From the NCBI GenBank assembly GCA_050181465.1, contig JBFXDD010000021.1, positions 26,942 through 90,941 of the forward strand: a stretch of 64,000 nucleotides of DNA, in the 5' to 3' direction. Below the pieces are notes generated by a model that saw only the letters and a list, made by a program, of their open reading frames with translations, did not search any database and was not told the origin of the DNA. Position numbers and translations under genes: made by a program. This stretch comes from JACRLW01 sp050181465. GTDB lineage: Bacteria > Planctomycetota > UBA1135 > UBA2386. Of the stretch, positions 1 through 9,121 are shown in pieces (within the stretch, counting starts at the first letter, position 1; every line of letters starts with the position of its first letter).

Positions 1-746
1 TCTTCCACACTCGCAACTCGCCACTCCTGAATCTGCACCGGCTGCTGCCGCGCGATGTCGTCGACGACGCACTCGCGGCGAACTTGCCGTTGGCTTCGAA
101 GGAGGGTTTCGTCCGTCAGGTTCTCGGCTGGCGCGAGTTCATGCGCCATGTTCACGAGGAGACCGACGGCTTTCGCACGTTGCCGAAGGGATCTCGCCTT
201 CACGAAGACGGCGAACCGTTGCCCGCCGCGTTCTGGGGTCGCCCGTCCGGCCTCGCCTGTCTCGACCACGTCGTCGATCAGGTCTGGCGCGAGGGCTACA
301 GCCATCACATCACTCGGCTCATGATCTTGGGCAACCTCGCGACGCTGCTCGAGGTGAGTCCGCGCGAGTTGTCGGATTGGTTCTGGGTCGCCTACACGGA
401 TGCCTTCGACTGGGTCGTGGAACCCAACGTCCTCGGCATGGCGAGTTTCGGGCTGCCCGGGCTGTTCACGACGAAGCCCTACGTGTCGGGTGCGGCGTAC
501 ATCGATCGTATGAGCGACTTCTGCGGCCGATGTCGCTTCGATCCCAAGCGCGATTGCCCGATCACTCCCATGTACTGGGCTTGGCTCGCGCGCCACCGCG
601 AAGAGTTGGCTGACAACCCGCGCATGGCGCTCCCGCTTCGATCGCTTGCCAAGCGGACCGACGCTCAGCGCGCGGCCGACCAGCGGGTCTGGCGTGAGAC
701 CCTCGCTCGCATGGCCGACGATGCACCAGCCGTCGGGCCCGACTGA
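1..746 (+). CDS. FeS-type cryptochrome/photolyase, C-terminal part (5' truncated)
   Basis: The reading frame is open from base 3, so the gene begins before the window; about 247 residues are present. The sequence matches the C-terminal helical FAD-binding half of the deoxyribodipyrimidine photolyase-related family (FeS-BCP, prokaryotic 6-4 photolyases such as PhrB). Seen: VRQVLGWREFMRH, HHITRLMILGNLATLL, DWVVEPNVLGMASF and the cysteine cluster FCGRCRFDPKRDC, which with an upstream Cys (GLACLDHV) would bind the 4Fe-4S cluster. The known role is light-driven repair of UV photoproducts using FAD. A TTG or ATG inside the frame is not needed as a start because similarity continues to the left edge. 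Stop TGA at 744-746. Confidence 0.9.
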   Translation, partial: FHTRNSPLLNLHRLLPRDVVDDALAANLPLASKEGFVRQVLGWREFMRHVHEETDGFRTLPKGSRLHEDGEPLPAAFWGRPSGLACLDHVVDQVWREGYSHHITRLMILGNLATLLEVSPRELSDWFWVAYTDAFDWVVEPNVLGMASFGLPGLFTTKPYVSGAAYIDRMSDFCGRCRFDPKRDCPITPMYWAWLARHREELADNPRMALPLRSLAKRTDAQRAADQRVWRETLARMADDAPAVGPD

Positions 747-822
747 GAATTCTCCGCCCGGCGTGTCTGCGGCAGGACCGTTCCCCGATCCATGGAACAA
801 GCACCGTCCCACAGGATCCCTG

Positions 823-2040
823 ATGACCCGCCTCAGCCGCTACTTCCTCGCTCTCCTCTCTGCTGTCCCCCTTGCCGCTCAGACCGTTCCTGAGTTGATC
901 GGCGTCACGGCGGCCACGCCGCTCCTTCGAACCCGCGACATGGGGACGTGTGCCGAGCGCGCCTGCCCACCCACCGGATTCCCACCGATGGCCGCGCACC
1001 CCGCCGCGGGCGGGACCGCCTTCGATCCCGGCCGGGGCGGTGCCTGGATCAGCAACGGCACCCATCTCGCGTGCGTCACCAAGGATGGATGCCGCTTTCT
1101 GTGCCCGACGACGCCGCTGAGTCTCGCGAGAGAGTTCGTCTCCGGACTGGCCGTCGATGAAACCCGCCGCCACCTGCTGCTGTCGACCACATCGAATGCC
1201 ATCGAAGTGTACGAACTCGACTGCCCACTCGGACGACGCATCAGCCGCTGCATCGCCCCGGTTCCGGCCACCCACACGATCGGTGGGATCGCCACCGCCG
1301 ACGTCGAAGACTTCGTGATCTTCTCGTCGTCGGACTTCTCCGGCACCGCACCCCCTGCCAACACACTCTACGTCGCCGCGCGGAGTGCCCCCTGCACGCC
1401 ACTGTGTTCGGTTCCGATTCCGCGCTTCTGCGGCACGCTCGGACCGATTCACGGCGTCGCCTACGATCAATGCACTCGGACGGTCTGGGTCACCGACGGC
1501 TTCGCCACTCTCGGAATGACGATCGATCTGCGGACTTGCACGATCTCGCCCACGCACTGCTGCGCGATGACGCCGCCAGAACCGTTCATCGGACTGTGCG
1601 TTGCGCCCAGCGAAGGCACGACGACGGGGCGAAACTGCATTCGCCCGAGCTGCCCACCGTGTGCGGCCTCGATGACGATCGGCACCAAGGGCTCGCCGGC
1701 GATCGGCAACGCGGACTTCGCGATCACGCTTGAGAGCGCGCCCGCCGGCGGCGGCGCATGGCTGCTCTTGAGCTTTGCCGGTCCGTGCACCGGAGGCATG
1801 CCGACCCCCACTCCGTTCTGCGGTCTCCTGCACGTCGACTTCAGCTTCCTGATCGTGCTCGGCGGTGTGCCGATCACCGGTGGTCCTGCCGCGTGCGGAG
1901 GAACCGCGACCATGCCGGTCCCGGTGCCGGCCGACCTCGGACTCTGCGGTCTTCACGCCTGCGGTCAGTGGCTCGGCATCTGTCCCCTCGGCGGCGTATT
2001 CACCAGCAACGCACTGTCATTCGCGCTGAGCGGGACCTGA
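823..2040 (+). CDS. Secreted Cys-rich protein with planctomycete C-terminal domain
   Basis: This is a 405-residue protein that I cannot assign to a named family. The start ATG at 823 gives a good signal peptide (MTRLSRYFLALLSAVPLAAQ), so the protein is probably exported; an in-frame extension upstream lacks signal character. The body has many cysteines (CAERACPP, CVTKDGCRFLC, CSVPIPRFC) and looks like a repeat-built, disulfide-rich beta protein. From about residue 280 it resembles the C-terminal region of other secreted proteins in this window (29120-31420, 47818-49560), with GTKGSPAIGNADFAITLE and a terminal VFTSNALSFALSG. The 3' end overlaps the convergent sigma-factor gene by 24 bp. Confidence 0.8.
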   Translation: MTRLSRYFLALLSAVPLAAQTVPELIGVTAATPLLRTRDMGTCAERACPPTGFPPMAAHPAAGGTAFDPGRGGAWISNGTHLACVTKDGCRFLCPTTPLSLAREFVSGLAVDETRRHLLLSTTSNAIEVYELDCPLGRRISRCIAPVPATHTIGGIATADVEDFVIFSSSDFSGTAPPANTLYVAARSAPCTPLCSVPIPRFCGTLGPIHGVAYDQCTRTVWVTDGFATLGMTIDLRTCTISPTHCCAMTPPEPFIGLCVAPSEGTTTGRNCIRPSCPPCAASMTIGTKGSPAIGNADFAITLESAPAGGGAWLLLSFAGPCTGGMPTPTPFCGLLHVDFSFLIVLGGVPITGGPAACGGTATMPVPVPADLGLCGLHACGQWLGICPLGGVFTSNALSFALSGT

Positions 2041-2649
2041 GTCGGTTCCGGTCGCATCCCCGCCCGCCGTGGCAGCTCGGCGGGCGAGTTCGAAGGTCCG
2101 CCGCAGTCGATCGAAGGCCCGCAACCCCGCGCGTTGGGCCGCAGCCTCGCTGACTCCCAGCCGCGCCGCCTGCTCGGCGATCGACAATCCCTCACCGGCC
2201 ATCCGCACCAGTTCTTGATCCCGGGGCGGCAGCGCGGCCAGCGCGAGATGAATCAGACGGACGAGTTCACGACGTTCCGCCACCGTCGATGGGCCGACGC
2301 CACGAGTTGCCGGCGGCGCCACTGCCTCCGGGTCGTCGACGCCGCTGCCGAACGTGATTCGCAGCAGCCGCGACGCACGTCGCTTCGCCGCCGAGTAGTG
2401 ATCATGACGATCCGCGACATGAGCGCGCGCGATCACGAACAACCACGCACGGAACTCGGGGTCGCCGAGGTCCACGAAGCGGCTCTGTTGATTGAGCGCG
2501 CGCGCCTGGACACCGAGCACGAGGTCTTCGAGCGACTCGAACCGAAGCAGACCGCGCGCATTGCGCGCCAGGAAGCCGCGAAGTGCCGGCTCGTGTGCGA
2601 CGAGCAGGGTCGACAGCCCACGCGGATCTTCATCCCGTCGCTCGCTCAT
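2017..2649 (-). CDS. ECF-type RNA polymerase sigma factor
   Basis: A 210-residue sigma-70 family protein. Region 2 is seen in FESLEDLVLGVQARAL and FRAWLFVIARAHVADRH, and region 4 in LPPRDQELVRMAGEGLS followed by the helix-turn-helix IAEQAARLGVSEAAAQRAGL. The start ATG (2647-2649) overlaps the stop of the kinase gene as ATGA, which argues for translational coupling and a shared transcript starting upstream of the kinase. ECF factors paired with Ser/Thr kinases are a known planctomycete arrangement; the inferred role is to switch on a regulon in response to the kinase. No anti-sigma factor is adjacent. Confidence 0.93.
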   Translation of the reverse strand: MSERRDEDPRGLSTLLVAHEPALRGFLARNARGLLRFESLEDLVLGVQARALNQQSRFVDLGDPEFRAWLFVIARAHVADRHDHYSAAKRRASRLLRITFGSGVDDPEAVAPPATRGVGPSTVAERRELVRLIHLALAALPPRDQELVRMAGEGLSIAEQAARLGVSEAAAQRAGLRAFDRLRRTFELARRAATAGGDATGTDSGPAQRE

Positions 2650-5438
2650 CGCTGTTCGCCTTCTCGGATCCGCCGCAGCGCGATACGGAAGCCGACGCTC
2701 TCGTCCCGAGCGGACGTCGGCATGGAGCGCCGGTCGATACGAAACGACTCGCCGGTGCGGTCGCGCCATGAGCCGCCGCAGACCGGTGCTTCACCATCGC
2801 GCGTCGCACTGTCGCGATCGCACCACTCTGCGACCGACGCGGTCATGTCGTAGACCCCGAACGGAGACTCGTCGAAGGCATTGCTCATCACGGGCGGAGG
2901 TCCCGCGGAGTTGCGCGAAACACCGAGCGCCCAGTCGATGCGAAACTCGGCGCCGAACACGTAGGCGCGTCCATCGCCACCCTTGGCTGCTCGAATCCAT
3001 TGCGTTGGAGTCGGCAGGTCGTAGCGATGACCGGCAATCGGTCCCGGGTTCGCTCCGTTACGCCATCTCGCATAGGCCTTCGCAGAAGTCCAGCTCACTC
3101 CGCGCACGGGAGCGTCGAGATCACTCTCGTCACCGACGAATCGAATGCCTGGGCGCTCGGCATCCTCGGCGTGACCGGTCCATTCCGGAGAACTCGGCAG
3201 ATGTTCTTGGGAGTCGTTCGCGCGGACGAACTCCGCATACTCCCTGCAAGTCACTTCGCGCTCACCGAGGAAGCAACCGTGCTCGCCCCAGGAGTATGCC
3301 TCGGCAGCGATCCTGACGAAGCCCGGTGGCGTCGAGCCCTTGGGCATCAGCTCGACACGCAGCGCCGCGCATTCCGCGAAGTGCTCCTCGGCATGGTCCA
3401 CGTGGAAGGGCAGAACCAGCGATTCGTAGCCGGGGGATTGCAGCACGACGACGAACCAAGCCGGGAGCAGCGAACGGTCGACGAGTGGTGTCGTGCCGAT
3501 CCGGCGAGCCGTGGAGAGGAAACGCGGCGCTCTCGTCGGCCGAAGGGTTGCGTTACCGTCCCAGGCGACATCCTCGAAGCGATCGTTGCGCCAGCAGCGC
3601 AGCACACGGCCTGGCTCCGGCGGACGCACCAGTTCGTCGGGCTCCACCAACAGAAGGTCGCCGCTTCGCCAGGCTCCCGAGTCGTGCACGACTCGGAAGG
3701 CAGCGCTGCCGACCATGCCGACTTCGGCGTCGCCGAGCGCACGCATCGGCACGATCCGCGGACTCTGTGCGGGATCCAAGTCGCTGAGCTGAGCGAACTG
3801 GAAGAGTTGGACCTCGGCGCCCGGGGGCGTGGTCTCGATGCGCAAGACACCACTGCCTTCCAGACGCTTCGTCCAAACGCCGGCGGGATCGTGCGCGAGC
3901 ACCTCCTGACGAAAGAACTCGACCAATCCGCGCTCCGAGGTACCGCGCACCTCGAGCCAACGCAGGAAGTGCAGGTGCGCCCAGGTCGTCTCGAACTCGG
4001 CGATGCGGAGACCGGCACTACGAACCAATCCCAGGTCCGCGTGGGCCTCCTGCAGCACGCGCGCGCGGCGGGCATCGTAGGCACTGACCTCGATCCGCAG
4101 TCGTTCGGCGCGCTCGCGTTCGGCGTCGGTCCAATCGCGCTCCCGTCGCAACCGCTCGAGATCCGCGAGATGGAACGCCGTCGCATCGCGAGTCGGACGG
4201 CCAGCCTCGAGTTCCGTGAGTGCGCGCGCGGCCGCGGCAAGGCGATCCGCTGCGTCGGCTCTCGCTCGCTGCGACCCCCACCAACTCAGACCGACGATGC
4301 CGCACGCGCCGATGCTCAACGCGAACAGCGTCGCCGAAAGGCGCGGATGCCGTCGAATCACCTTCCTCAGAATCGTCCAACCGCCCGCAGGAGCGGCGCG
4401 CACCGGTCGCAACTCCAAGACGGCGCGGAGGTCGGCAGCGAACTCCGCGGCTGTGGGGTAACGGCGCGCAGGCTCCTTCTCCAGTGCGCGAGCGATGACT
4501 ACTTGCAGATCGCGCGGACAATCCGCTCGCAGCCGCCGCAGCGGTACCGGGTCGGTCGTGAGCACCTGGTGAAGCACCGCCTCCACCGTGTCGCCGCGGA
4601 AGCAAGGCCGGCCACTGAGTGCGTGATAGAGGGTCGCACCGAGCCCGTAGATGTCGGCGCGCGCGTCGATCGCCGTTCCGGCCCGCAGCGCGATCTGCTC
4701 AGGTGCCGCGTAGGCCGGTGAACCGGCGAACTCGCGGGTGATCGTCGCATCGGCCGAGTTCACATCGCGCGCGAGTCCGAAGTCGAGCAGCACGGCGCGA
4801 CCGTCCGGCAGCACGCGGATGTTCTGCGGCTTGACGTCGCGATGGACGATGCCGGCGCGGTGCGCGGCATCGAGCGCGTCCGCGATCTGAGCGCCGAAGT
4901 TCAAGACGAGCGCCGTGGGCAAGTTTGCGCCGGCCTCGCGTTCCGACCGCTCGATGCGCTCGTCGAGATTCTCACCCGGCAGCAACTCCATGGTGAAGTA
5001 GCGAACGCCTTGGTCCTCGCCGAACACATGGACGTTCACGATCCCGGGATGCTGGAGCCGAGCGAGCGCGCGGGCCTCGCGCGCGAAGCGCTCGATGGCG
5101 ACCGGCGAGAGCGCGAGTTCCGCCCGCAGCACCTTCAGTGCGACGAGCCGACCGAGGTCGGCCTGCTCCGCAAGGAACACGACACCCATTCCGCCCTCGC
5201 CGAGCTTGCGCACCAATCGGTAGCCGCCGAGCGTGGCCCACGGCAATCCCGGCTCCGCATCGAGGAGCACCCGCCCGGGCATCGCTCGTTTAAACAAAAC
5301 CGAGCGGGCGAGTTCATGCAGCGCTCGCAACCAACCGGCGTCCTCCCCGAGCGCCGCATCGTCGAGCGACTCGCCGCGAAGCGCGCGGGCGAGATACTCG
5401 TCGTAGCGGGCTTCCGCGCCACCGGTGGAGGAGTCCAT
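2646..5438 (-). CDS. Receptor Ser/Thr protein kinase with C-terminal FGE-like domain
   Basis: 930 residues. The N-terminal kinase domain (about 72-335) has the glycine loop KLGEGGMGVVF, the lysine in VALKVL (about K102), the catalytic loop HRDVKPQN (199-206) and DFGLA (219-223). One transmembrane helix lies at about 369-387, followed by a coiled region and a PEGA/PDZ-like segment (IETTPPGAEVQLF). The last ~230 residues are a formylglycine-generating-enzyme/SUMF1-type fold (FVRIAAEAYSWGE, REVTCREYAEFV, YDLPTPTQWIRAAKGG, GGSWRD). The cysteines used by true FGE after GGS are absent, so this part is probably a sensor or binding module. The protein is likely inner-membrane bound with the kinase in the cytoplasm. 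Downstream partner: ECF sigma factor. Confidence 0.95.
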   Translation of the reverse strand: MDSSTGGAEARYDEYLARALRGESLDDAALGEDAGWLRALHELARSVLFKRAMPGRVLLDAEPGLPWATLGGYRLVRKLGEGGMGVVFLAEQADLGRLVALKVLRAELALSPVAIERFAREARALARLQHPGIVNVHVFGEDQGVRYFTMELLPGENLDERIERSEREAGANLPTALVLNFGAQIADALDAAHRAGIVHRDVKPQNIRVLPDGRAVLLDFGLARDVNSADATITREFAGSPAYAAPEQIALRAGTAIDARADIYGLGATLYHALSGRPCFRGDTVEAVLHQVLTTDPVPLRRLRADCPRDLQVVIARALEKEPARRYPTAAEFAADLRAVLELRPVRAAPAGGWTILRKVIRRHPRLSATLFALSIGACGIVGLSWWGSQRARADAADRLAAAARALTELEAGRPTRDATAFHLADLERLRRERDWTDAERERAERLRIEVSAYDARRARVLQEAHADLGLVRSAGLRIAEFETTWAHLHFLRWLEVRGTSERGLVEFFRQEVLAHDPAGVWTKRLEGSGVLRIETTPPGAEVQLFQFAQLSDLDPAQSPRIVPMRALGDAEVGMVGSAAFRVVHDSGAWRSGDLLLVEPDELVRPPEPGRVLRCWRNDRFEDVAWDGNATLRPTRAPRFLSTARRIGTTPLVDRSLLPAWFVVVLQSPGYESLVLPFHVDHAEEHFAECAALRVELMPKGSTPPGFVRIAAEAYSWGEHGCFLGEREVTCREYAEFVRANDSQEHLPSSPEWTGHAEDAERPGIRFVGDESDLDAPVRGVSWTSAKAYARWRNGANPGPIAGHRYDLPTPTQWIRAAKGGDGRAYVFGAEFRIDWALGVSRNSAGPPPVMSNAFDESPFGVYDMTASVAEWCDRDSATRDGEAPVCGGSWRDRTGESFRIDRRSMPTSARDESVGFRIALRRIREGEQR

Positions 5439-5576
5439 CGAACAGAAGCCTGAGGAGTCTGCGAGGATCGGTCAAGCCGCACGAGGTCCGCTGTCTTGGC
5501 GAGGCGCAGCCAGGCGACGGCTCCGCCCGGTCCCGCCGCGGGTTCGGGTGGCTCGATCATGCATGCACCGACTACC

Positions 5577-5760
5577 CTAGCCCGAACTATTCGTGAACGT
5601 CTGCTGCGATCGCCACAAGTCGCGCCCGTCTACGTCGCTCCATCGGCTCCTCCCTGGCAGCGTAGCTACCGCTACGCTTCGGTCGTCGACCGACGCAGCT
5701 CCTTGCCGGTCATCGACCTGCGGCGATCTCGCGACGACGTTCACGAATAGTCCGGGCTAG
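5577..5760. repeat. 184-bp CTAG-bounded palindromic element, copy 1
   Basis: It starts and ends with CTAG inside imperfect terminal inverted repeats (CTAGCCCGAACTATTCGTGA at the left; the complement of TTCACGAATAGTCCGGGCTAG-like sequence at the right). A central 8-bp hairpin, AGCGTAGC/GCTACGCT, is present. This is the orientation I call A. It ends 25 bp before the pdxH start codon. Seven other copies lie in the window. The 138 bp before it (5439-5576) hold no recognisable gene. Confidence 0.93.
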
Positions 5761-5785
5761 CCCGTCGAGTTCCAGCGCCGGATCC

Positions 5786-6436
5786 ATGACCGACTCCAAT
5801 CCACTCAGCCATCGCAAGGACTATCGCCGCGAGGAACTCCGCCGCGCGCAGCTCCCTTCGGAACCCCTCGTGCTGTTCGAGACCTGGTTGCTCGACGCGA
5901 CCCGCAGCGGCGTGGAGGAACCGAATGCGATGACGCTCGCGACGGTCGGCTTCGACGGCCGTCCCAACGCGCGCGTCGTGTTGCTTCGCGCGTACGACGA
6001 CCGCGGCTTCGTCTTCTACACCAATCGTGACAGCGACAAGGGCGAGGAGCTCGGCCGCGACCCTCGCGCGAGCATCACGTTCTGGTGGGGAGTGCTCGAA
6101 CGACAGATCCGGATCGAGGGCTCGGTGACTCCGTGCACGGACCTCGAGTCCGATCGCTACTGGCAGTCGCGACCGCGCGCGAGCCAGATCTCGGCTTGGG
6201 CATCGCCGCAGAGTCGGGAGATCGAGAGTCGCGACTGGCTGGAGTCGCAGATGCGAGCGATCGAGGCTCGATTCGAGAATGCCGAGACGATCCCACGACC
6301 GCCGTTCTGGGGTGGCTACCGACTGTTCGCCGACGTGATCGAGTTCTGGCAAGGGCGCCGCGCGCGATCGCACGATCGCTTCCGCTACACGCGCGAAGGC
6401 TCGGGCACGTATCGCATCGCTCGGTTGGCGCCCTGA
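5786..6436 (+). CDS. pdxH: Pyridoxine/pyridoxamine 5'-phosphate oxidase
   Basis: 216 residues, the usual length for PdxH, an FMN enzyme that oxidises PNP or PMP to pyridoxal 5'-phosphate in the cytoplasm (vitamin B6 pathway). Family signatures seen: RREELRRAQLPSEPLVLFE near the N-terminus, NAMTLATVGFDGRPNARVVLL, GFVFYTNRDSDKGEEL, RQIRIEG, YWQSRPRASQISAWASPQS and the C-terminal FWQGRRARSHDRFRY. The ATG at 5786 lies 25 bp after one palindromic element, and a second, inverted copy begins 24 bp after the stop. The gene is thus bracketed by inverted repeats and stands alone transcriptionally. Confidence 0.97.
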   Translation: MTDSNPLSHRKDYRREELRRAQLPSEPLVLFETWLLDATRSGVEEPNAMTLATVGFDGRPNARVVLLRAYDDRGFVFYTNRDSDKGEELGRDPRASITFWWGVLERQIRIEGSVTPCTDLESDRYWQSRPRASQISAWASPQSREIESRDWLESQMRAIEARFENAETIPRPPFWGGYRLFADVIEFWQGRRARSHDRFRYTREGSGTYRIARLAP

Positions 6437-6460
6437 GTCGGGGACGTCGGCGCCGATCGA

Positions 6461-6644
6461 CTGGCCCGGATGATTCGTGAACGTCGTCGCGAGATCGACG
6501 CAGGTCGATGTCCGGCAAGGAGCTCCGTCGGTCGACGACCGAAGCGTAGCTGTAGCTACGCTGCCAGGGAGGAACCGACGTAGCGACGACGCCGGGCGCG
6601 ACTTGCGGCGATCGCAGCAGACGTTGACAAATAGTCCGGGCTAG
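6461..6644. repeat. 184-bp CTAG-bounded palindromic element, copy 2
   Basis: Exactly 184 bp and in inverted orientation (B) relative to copy 1. The left end is mutated to CTGG and the right end is CTAG. The central hairpin AGCGTAGCTGTAGCTACGCT is intact, and a 10-bp flanking stem carries one mismatch. It lies 24 bp after pdxH and 85 bp before the ATG of the secreted protease gene. Confidence 0.92.
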
Positions 6645-6729
6645 ATTCTTGCCATCGTCGTCGCCTCTCCCCGTGAGGCGATGCGATTCGTGATGCACCG
6701 CCCACCCGCGTCGCTTCACGGATCCCATC

Positions 6730-9102
6730 ATGATCGGAACGAGAGTCCAAGTGTTCGCCGCTGCCTTTGCAGCAGCACTCGTCTTCCCCAGCCATCGACT
6801 GAATGCACAGACTTCGCCGAACGGGCGATCGACGTCGCTGGCGATCCCCGAGATCACGGTCCCGGCGTTGGACCGCATCCGCATCGCCGCGGAAGATTCC
6901 GTCGCCGACTCCCGCGGATCACCGCCGCGCTTCGCGATCCCCTTCCCCGTGAGCCTCTCACCGGACTCGGTCGGAGCCTGGGATCGCATCGATGCGGTCA
7001 CGTCCCGCTGGCGACTGCGAGTCCGAGCACCCGGCGCCAGCCACGTGAACCTGGGCTTCGGCGAGTTCCATCTTCCGGGGCGAGCTCGCCTGACCATCGC
7101 GTCAACCGACGGCAGCCATCGAATCCGCGAGTTCACCGACGCCGACAACTCGCCCGCGCGCGAACTGTGGACTCCGGTGGTTGCCGGCGACGACATCACC
7201 ATCGAGCTGCGGATCGACAGCGGCAGCCGCGGCCGACTCGCGCTCCGACTCAGTCAGGTCGGTTCCGGCTACCGATTCTTCGGCGCGGGACCGGCCGCGC
7301 TCGCTTACCAAACCACCGGGTCGGGCGCCTGCAACGTCGATGTCGTGTGTCCGGCTGCCAACGGCTGGCAGAGCGAGATCGACGGCGTGGCGGCGTACTC
7401 GACCGGCGGAACGATCTTCTGCACCGGCTTCTTGGTGAACAACACGAGTCAGGATGCGCGGCCGTTCTTCATGACGGCATGGCACTGCGGAATCCGTAGC
7501 TCCAACGCAGCGTCGCTCGTCACCTACTGGAACTACGAGAACACGAGCTGCGGCGGACCGGACAACGGAACGCTGACTCGCTTCACGACCGGCGCCACCT
7601 ATCGGGCCGGTTGGTCGACTTCGGACTTCACGCTGGTCGAGCTGGCGCAGGCGCCGAATCCCGCATGGGGTGTGAGCTATCTCGGTTGGGATCGCAGCGG
7701 ACAAGATGCACCGAGCGCAGCGGCGATCCACCATCCGAACGGCGACCCGAAGAAGATCTCATTCGAGAATGACGCGACGACCACGACCAGCTACAGCAGC
7801 AACTCGGTTCCCGGTGACGGCACGCACATTCGTGTCATCGACTGGGATCAAGGCACCACCGAGCCGGGTTCGTCGGGCTCGCCGCTGTTCGACGACCAGC
7901 ATCGAGTGATCGGTCAACTCCACGGCGGTGCGGCGGCGTGCGGCAACAACCAATCCGACTGGTTCGGGAAGTTCGCGCGTTCGTGGACCGGCGGCGGCAC
8001 CAACACGACGCGACTGTCGAACTGGTTGGATGCGAGCGGCTCCGGGCGCGTCACGCTCGATACCCTGGCCGGTCCGGGTCGCGCGACCGCGACGAACTAC
8101 GGTGCGGGTTGCGGTGCAGGTTGGAGCAGCTTCGCCGAACTGTTCCCGAACAACGGCTTCGATCTAGCCGGTTCCGCGAGTGCCGTGCGCACCATCGTTT
8201 TCGTGCCGACGCCGACGGGCTATCGGGTGGAGTTCACGAGTTCGAACTGGATCACTCCGGCCGCGCCCGATCTCCGCCTCGGTGACGACGCGCTGAGCGC
8301 CGCACTCGCTTTGCCGTTCGCCTTCCGCTTTCACGGCACAAGCGTCACGCAGATTCGCATCGCATCGAACGGCTTCGTCTGGCTCGACGGCAACGCGGTC
8401 TCACCCGACTTCTCGCCGAGCATCGACGAACTCGTCACCGATGCCCCGCGCCTCGCTCCGCTGTGGATGGACCTCGACCCCCAGAGCGGCGGCAGCGTGC
8501 ACTTCGATGCGCTCAGCGGGCGAGTCGTATGCACTTGGCTGGATGTCCCTGAGTTCGGACAGACCACGACGAACTCACTGCAGTGCGAGCTGTCGGCGAG
8601 CGGCCGGATCGAGTTCCGCTATCGGTCGTGCAGCAACGTCAGCCACGCCGCGCTCACCGGAGCCAGTCCCGGCCTGAGCGTCCAGCGACCGACGAGTCTC
8701 GATCTCTCGGCGGCCCTGCCGATCGAACTCGGCCCGGATCGAGCGGCGTTGACTCTCGATGCAACGACTCGCCCGGTTCTCGGCTCGACACAGGCTCTGA
8801 TGCTGCGCGACCTCGCGCCGACGGCACGGATCGCCGTCTTCGCGGTCGGGCTGACTCGCCATGATCCGGGAATCGACCTGACTTCCCTGGGGATGCCGGG
8901 TTGCCGCCAGCACTGCTCGGTCGAGTTCAGTGCAACAGCACCGATCACGGCGGGCACTGCGACGCTCAGCTTCGCGATCCCGAGTCTGCCGAGCCTCGCG
9001 GGGACGCGGATCTTCGCGAGCGGGTTCAGCGTGACGCCGGGAGCCAACACGATGGGCATCCTCGCGTCGAACGGCGTCGAACTGCAACTCGATCGCTCGT
9101 GA
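6730..9102 (+). CDS. Secreted lysyl-endopeptidase-like serine protease
   Basis: 790 residues with an N-terminal signal peptide (VFAAAFAAALVFP...LNAQ). The middle part matches Achromobacter protease I/lysyl endopeptidase (trypsin fold): SGACNVDVVCPAANGW, FCTGFLVNNTSQD, catalytic His in TAWHC (about H252), Asp in TSDFTLVEL (about D299), Ser in EPGSSGSPLFD (about S382), then VIGQLHGG and SWTGGG. From about residue 457 (YGAGC) to the end there is a ~330-residue region shared with the protein at 47818-49560: LWMDLDPQSGGSVHFDAL, then SLGMPGC and a terminal ILASNGVELQ. The role is extracellular protein digestion; the C-terminal region may target or anchor it (inference). A palindromic repeat ends 85 bp upstream. 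Confidence 0.92.
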   Translation: MIGTRVQVFAAAFAAALVFPSHRLNAQTSPNGRSTSLAIPEITVPALDRIRIAAEDSVADSRGSPPRFAIPFPVSLSPDSVGAWDRIDAVTSRWRLRVRAPGASHVNLGFGEFHLPGRARLTIASTDGSHRIREFTDADNSPARELWTPVVAGDDITIELRIDSGSRGRLALRLSQVGSGYRFFGAGPAALAYQTTGSGACNVDVVCPAANGWQSEIDGVAAYSTGGTIFCTGFLVNNTSQDARPFFMTAWHCGIRSSNAASLVTYWNYENTSCGGPDNGTLTRFTTGATYRAGWSTSDFTLVELAQAPNPAWGVSYLGWDRSGQDAPSAAAIHHPNGDPKKISFENDATTTTSYSSNSVPGDGTHIRVIDWDQGTTEPGSSGSPLFDDQHRVIGQLHGGAAACGNNQSDWFGKFARSWTGGGTNTTRLSNWLDASGSGRVTLDTLAGPGRATATNYGAGCGAGWSSFAELFPNNGFDLAGSASAVRTIVFVPTPTGYRVEFTSSNWITPAAPDLRLGDDALSAALALPFAFRFHGTSVTQIRIASNGFVWLDGNAVSPDFSPSIDELVTDAPRLAPLWMDLDPQSGGSVHFDALSGRVVCTWLDVPEFGQTTTNSLQCELSASGRIEFRYRSCSNVSHAALTGASPGLSVQRPTSLDLSAALPIELGPDRAALTLDATTRPVLGSTQALMLRDLAPTARIAVFAVGLTRHDPGIDLTSLGMPGCRQHCSVEFSATAPITAGTATLSFAIPSLPSLAGTRIFASGFSVTPGANTMGILASNGVELQLDRS

Positions 9103-9121
9103 GCGAGCGACGGCAGTCAGC

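Noticed and set aside
2646..5438. Active formylglycine-generating enzyme in the kinase C-terminus
   Set aside because: The cysteines that follow GGS in active FGE are missing here, and no sulfatase gene is near.
5577..6644. Classical composite transposon around pdxH
   Set aside because: The flanking repeats have no transposase and are too short; I see no target-site duplication that holds across copies.
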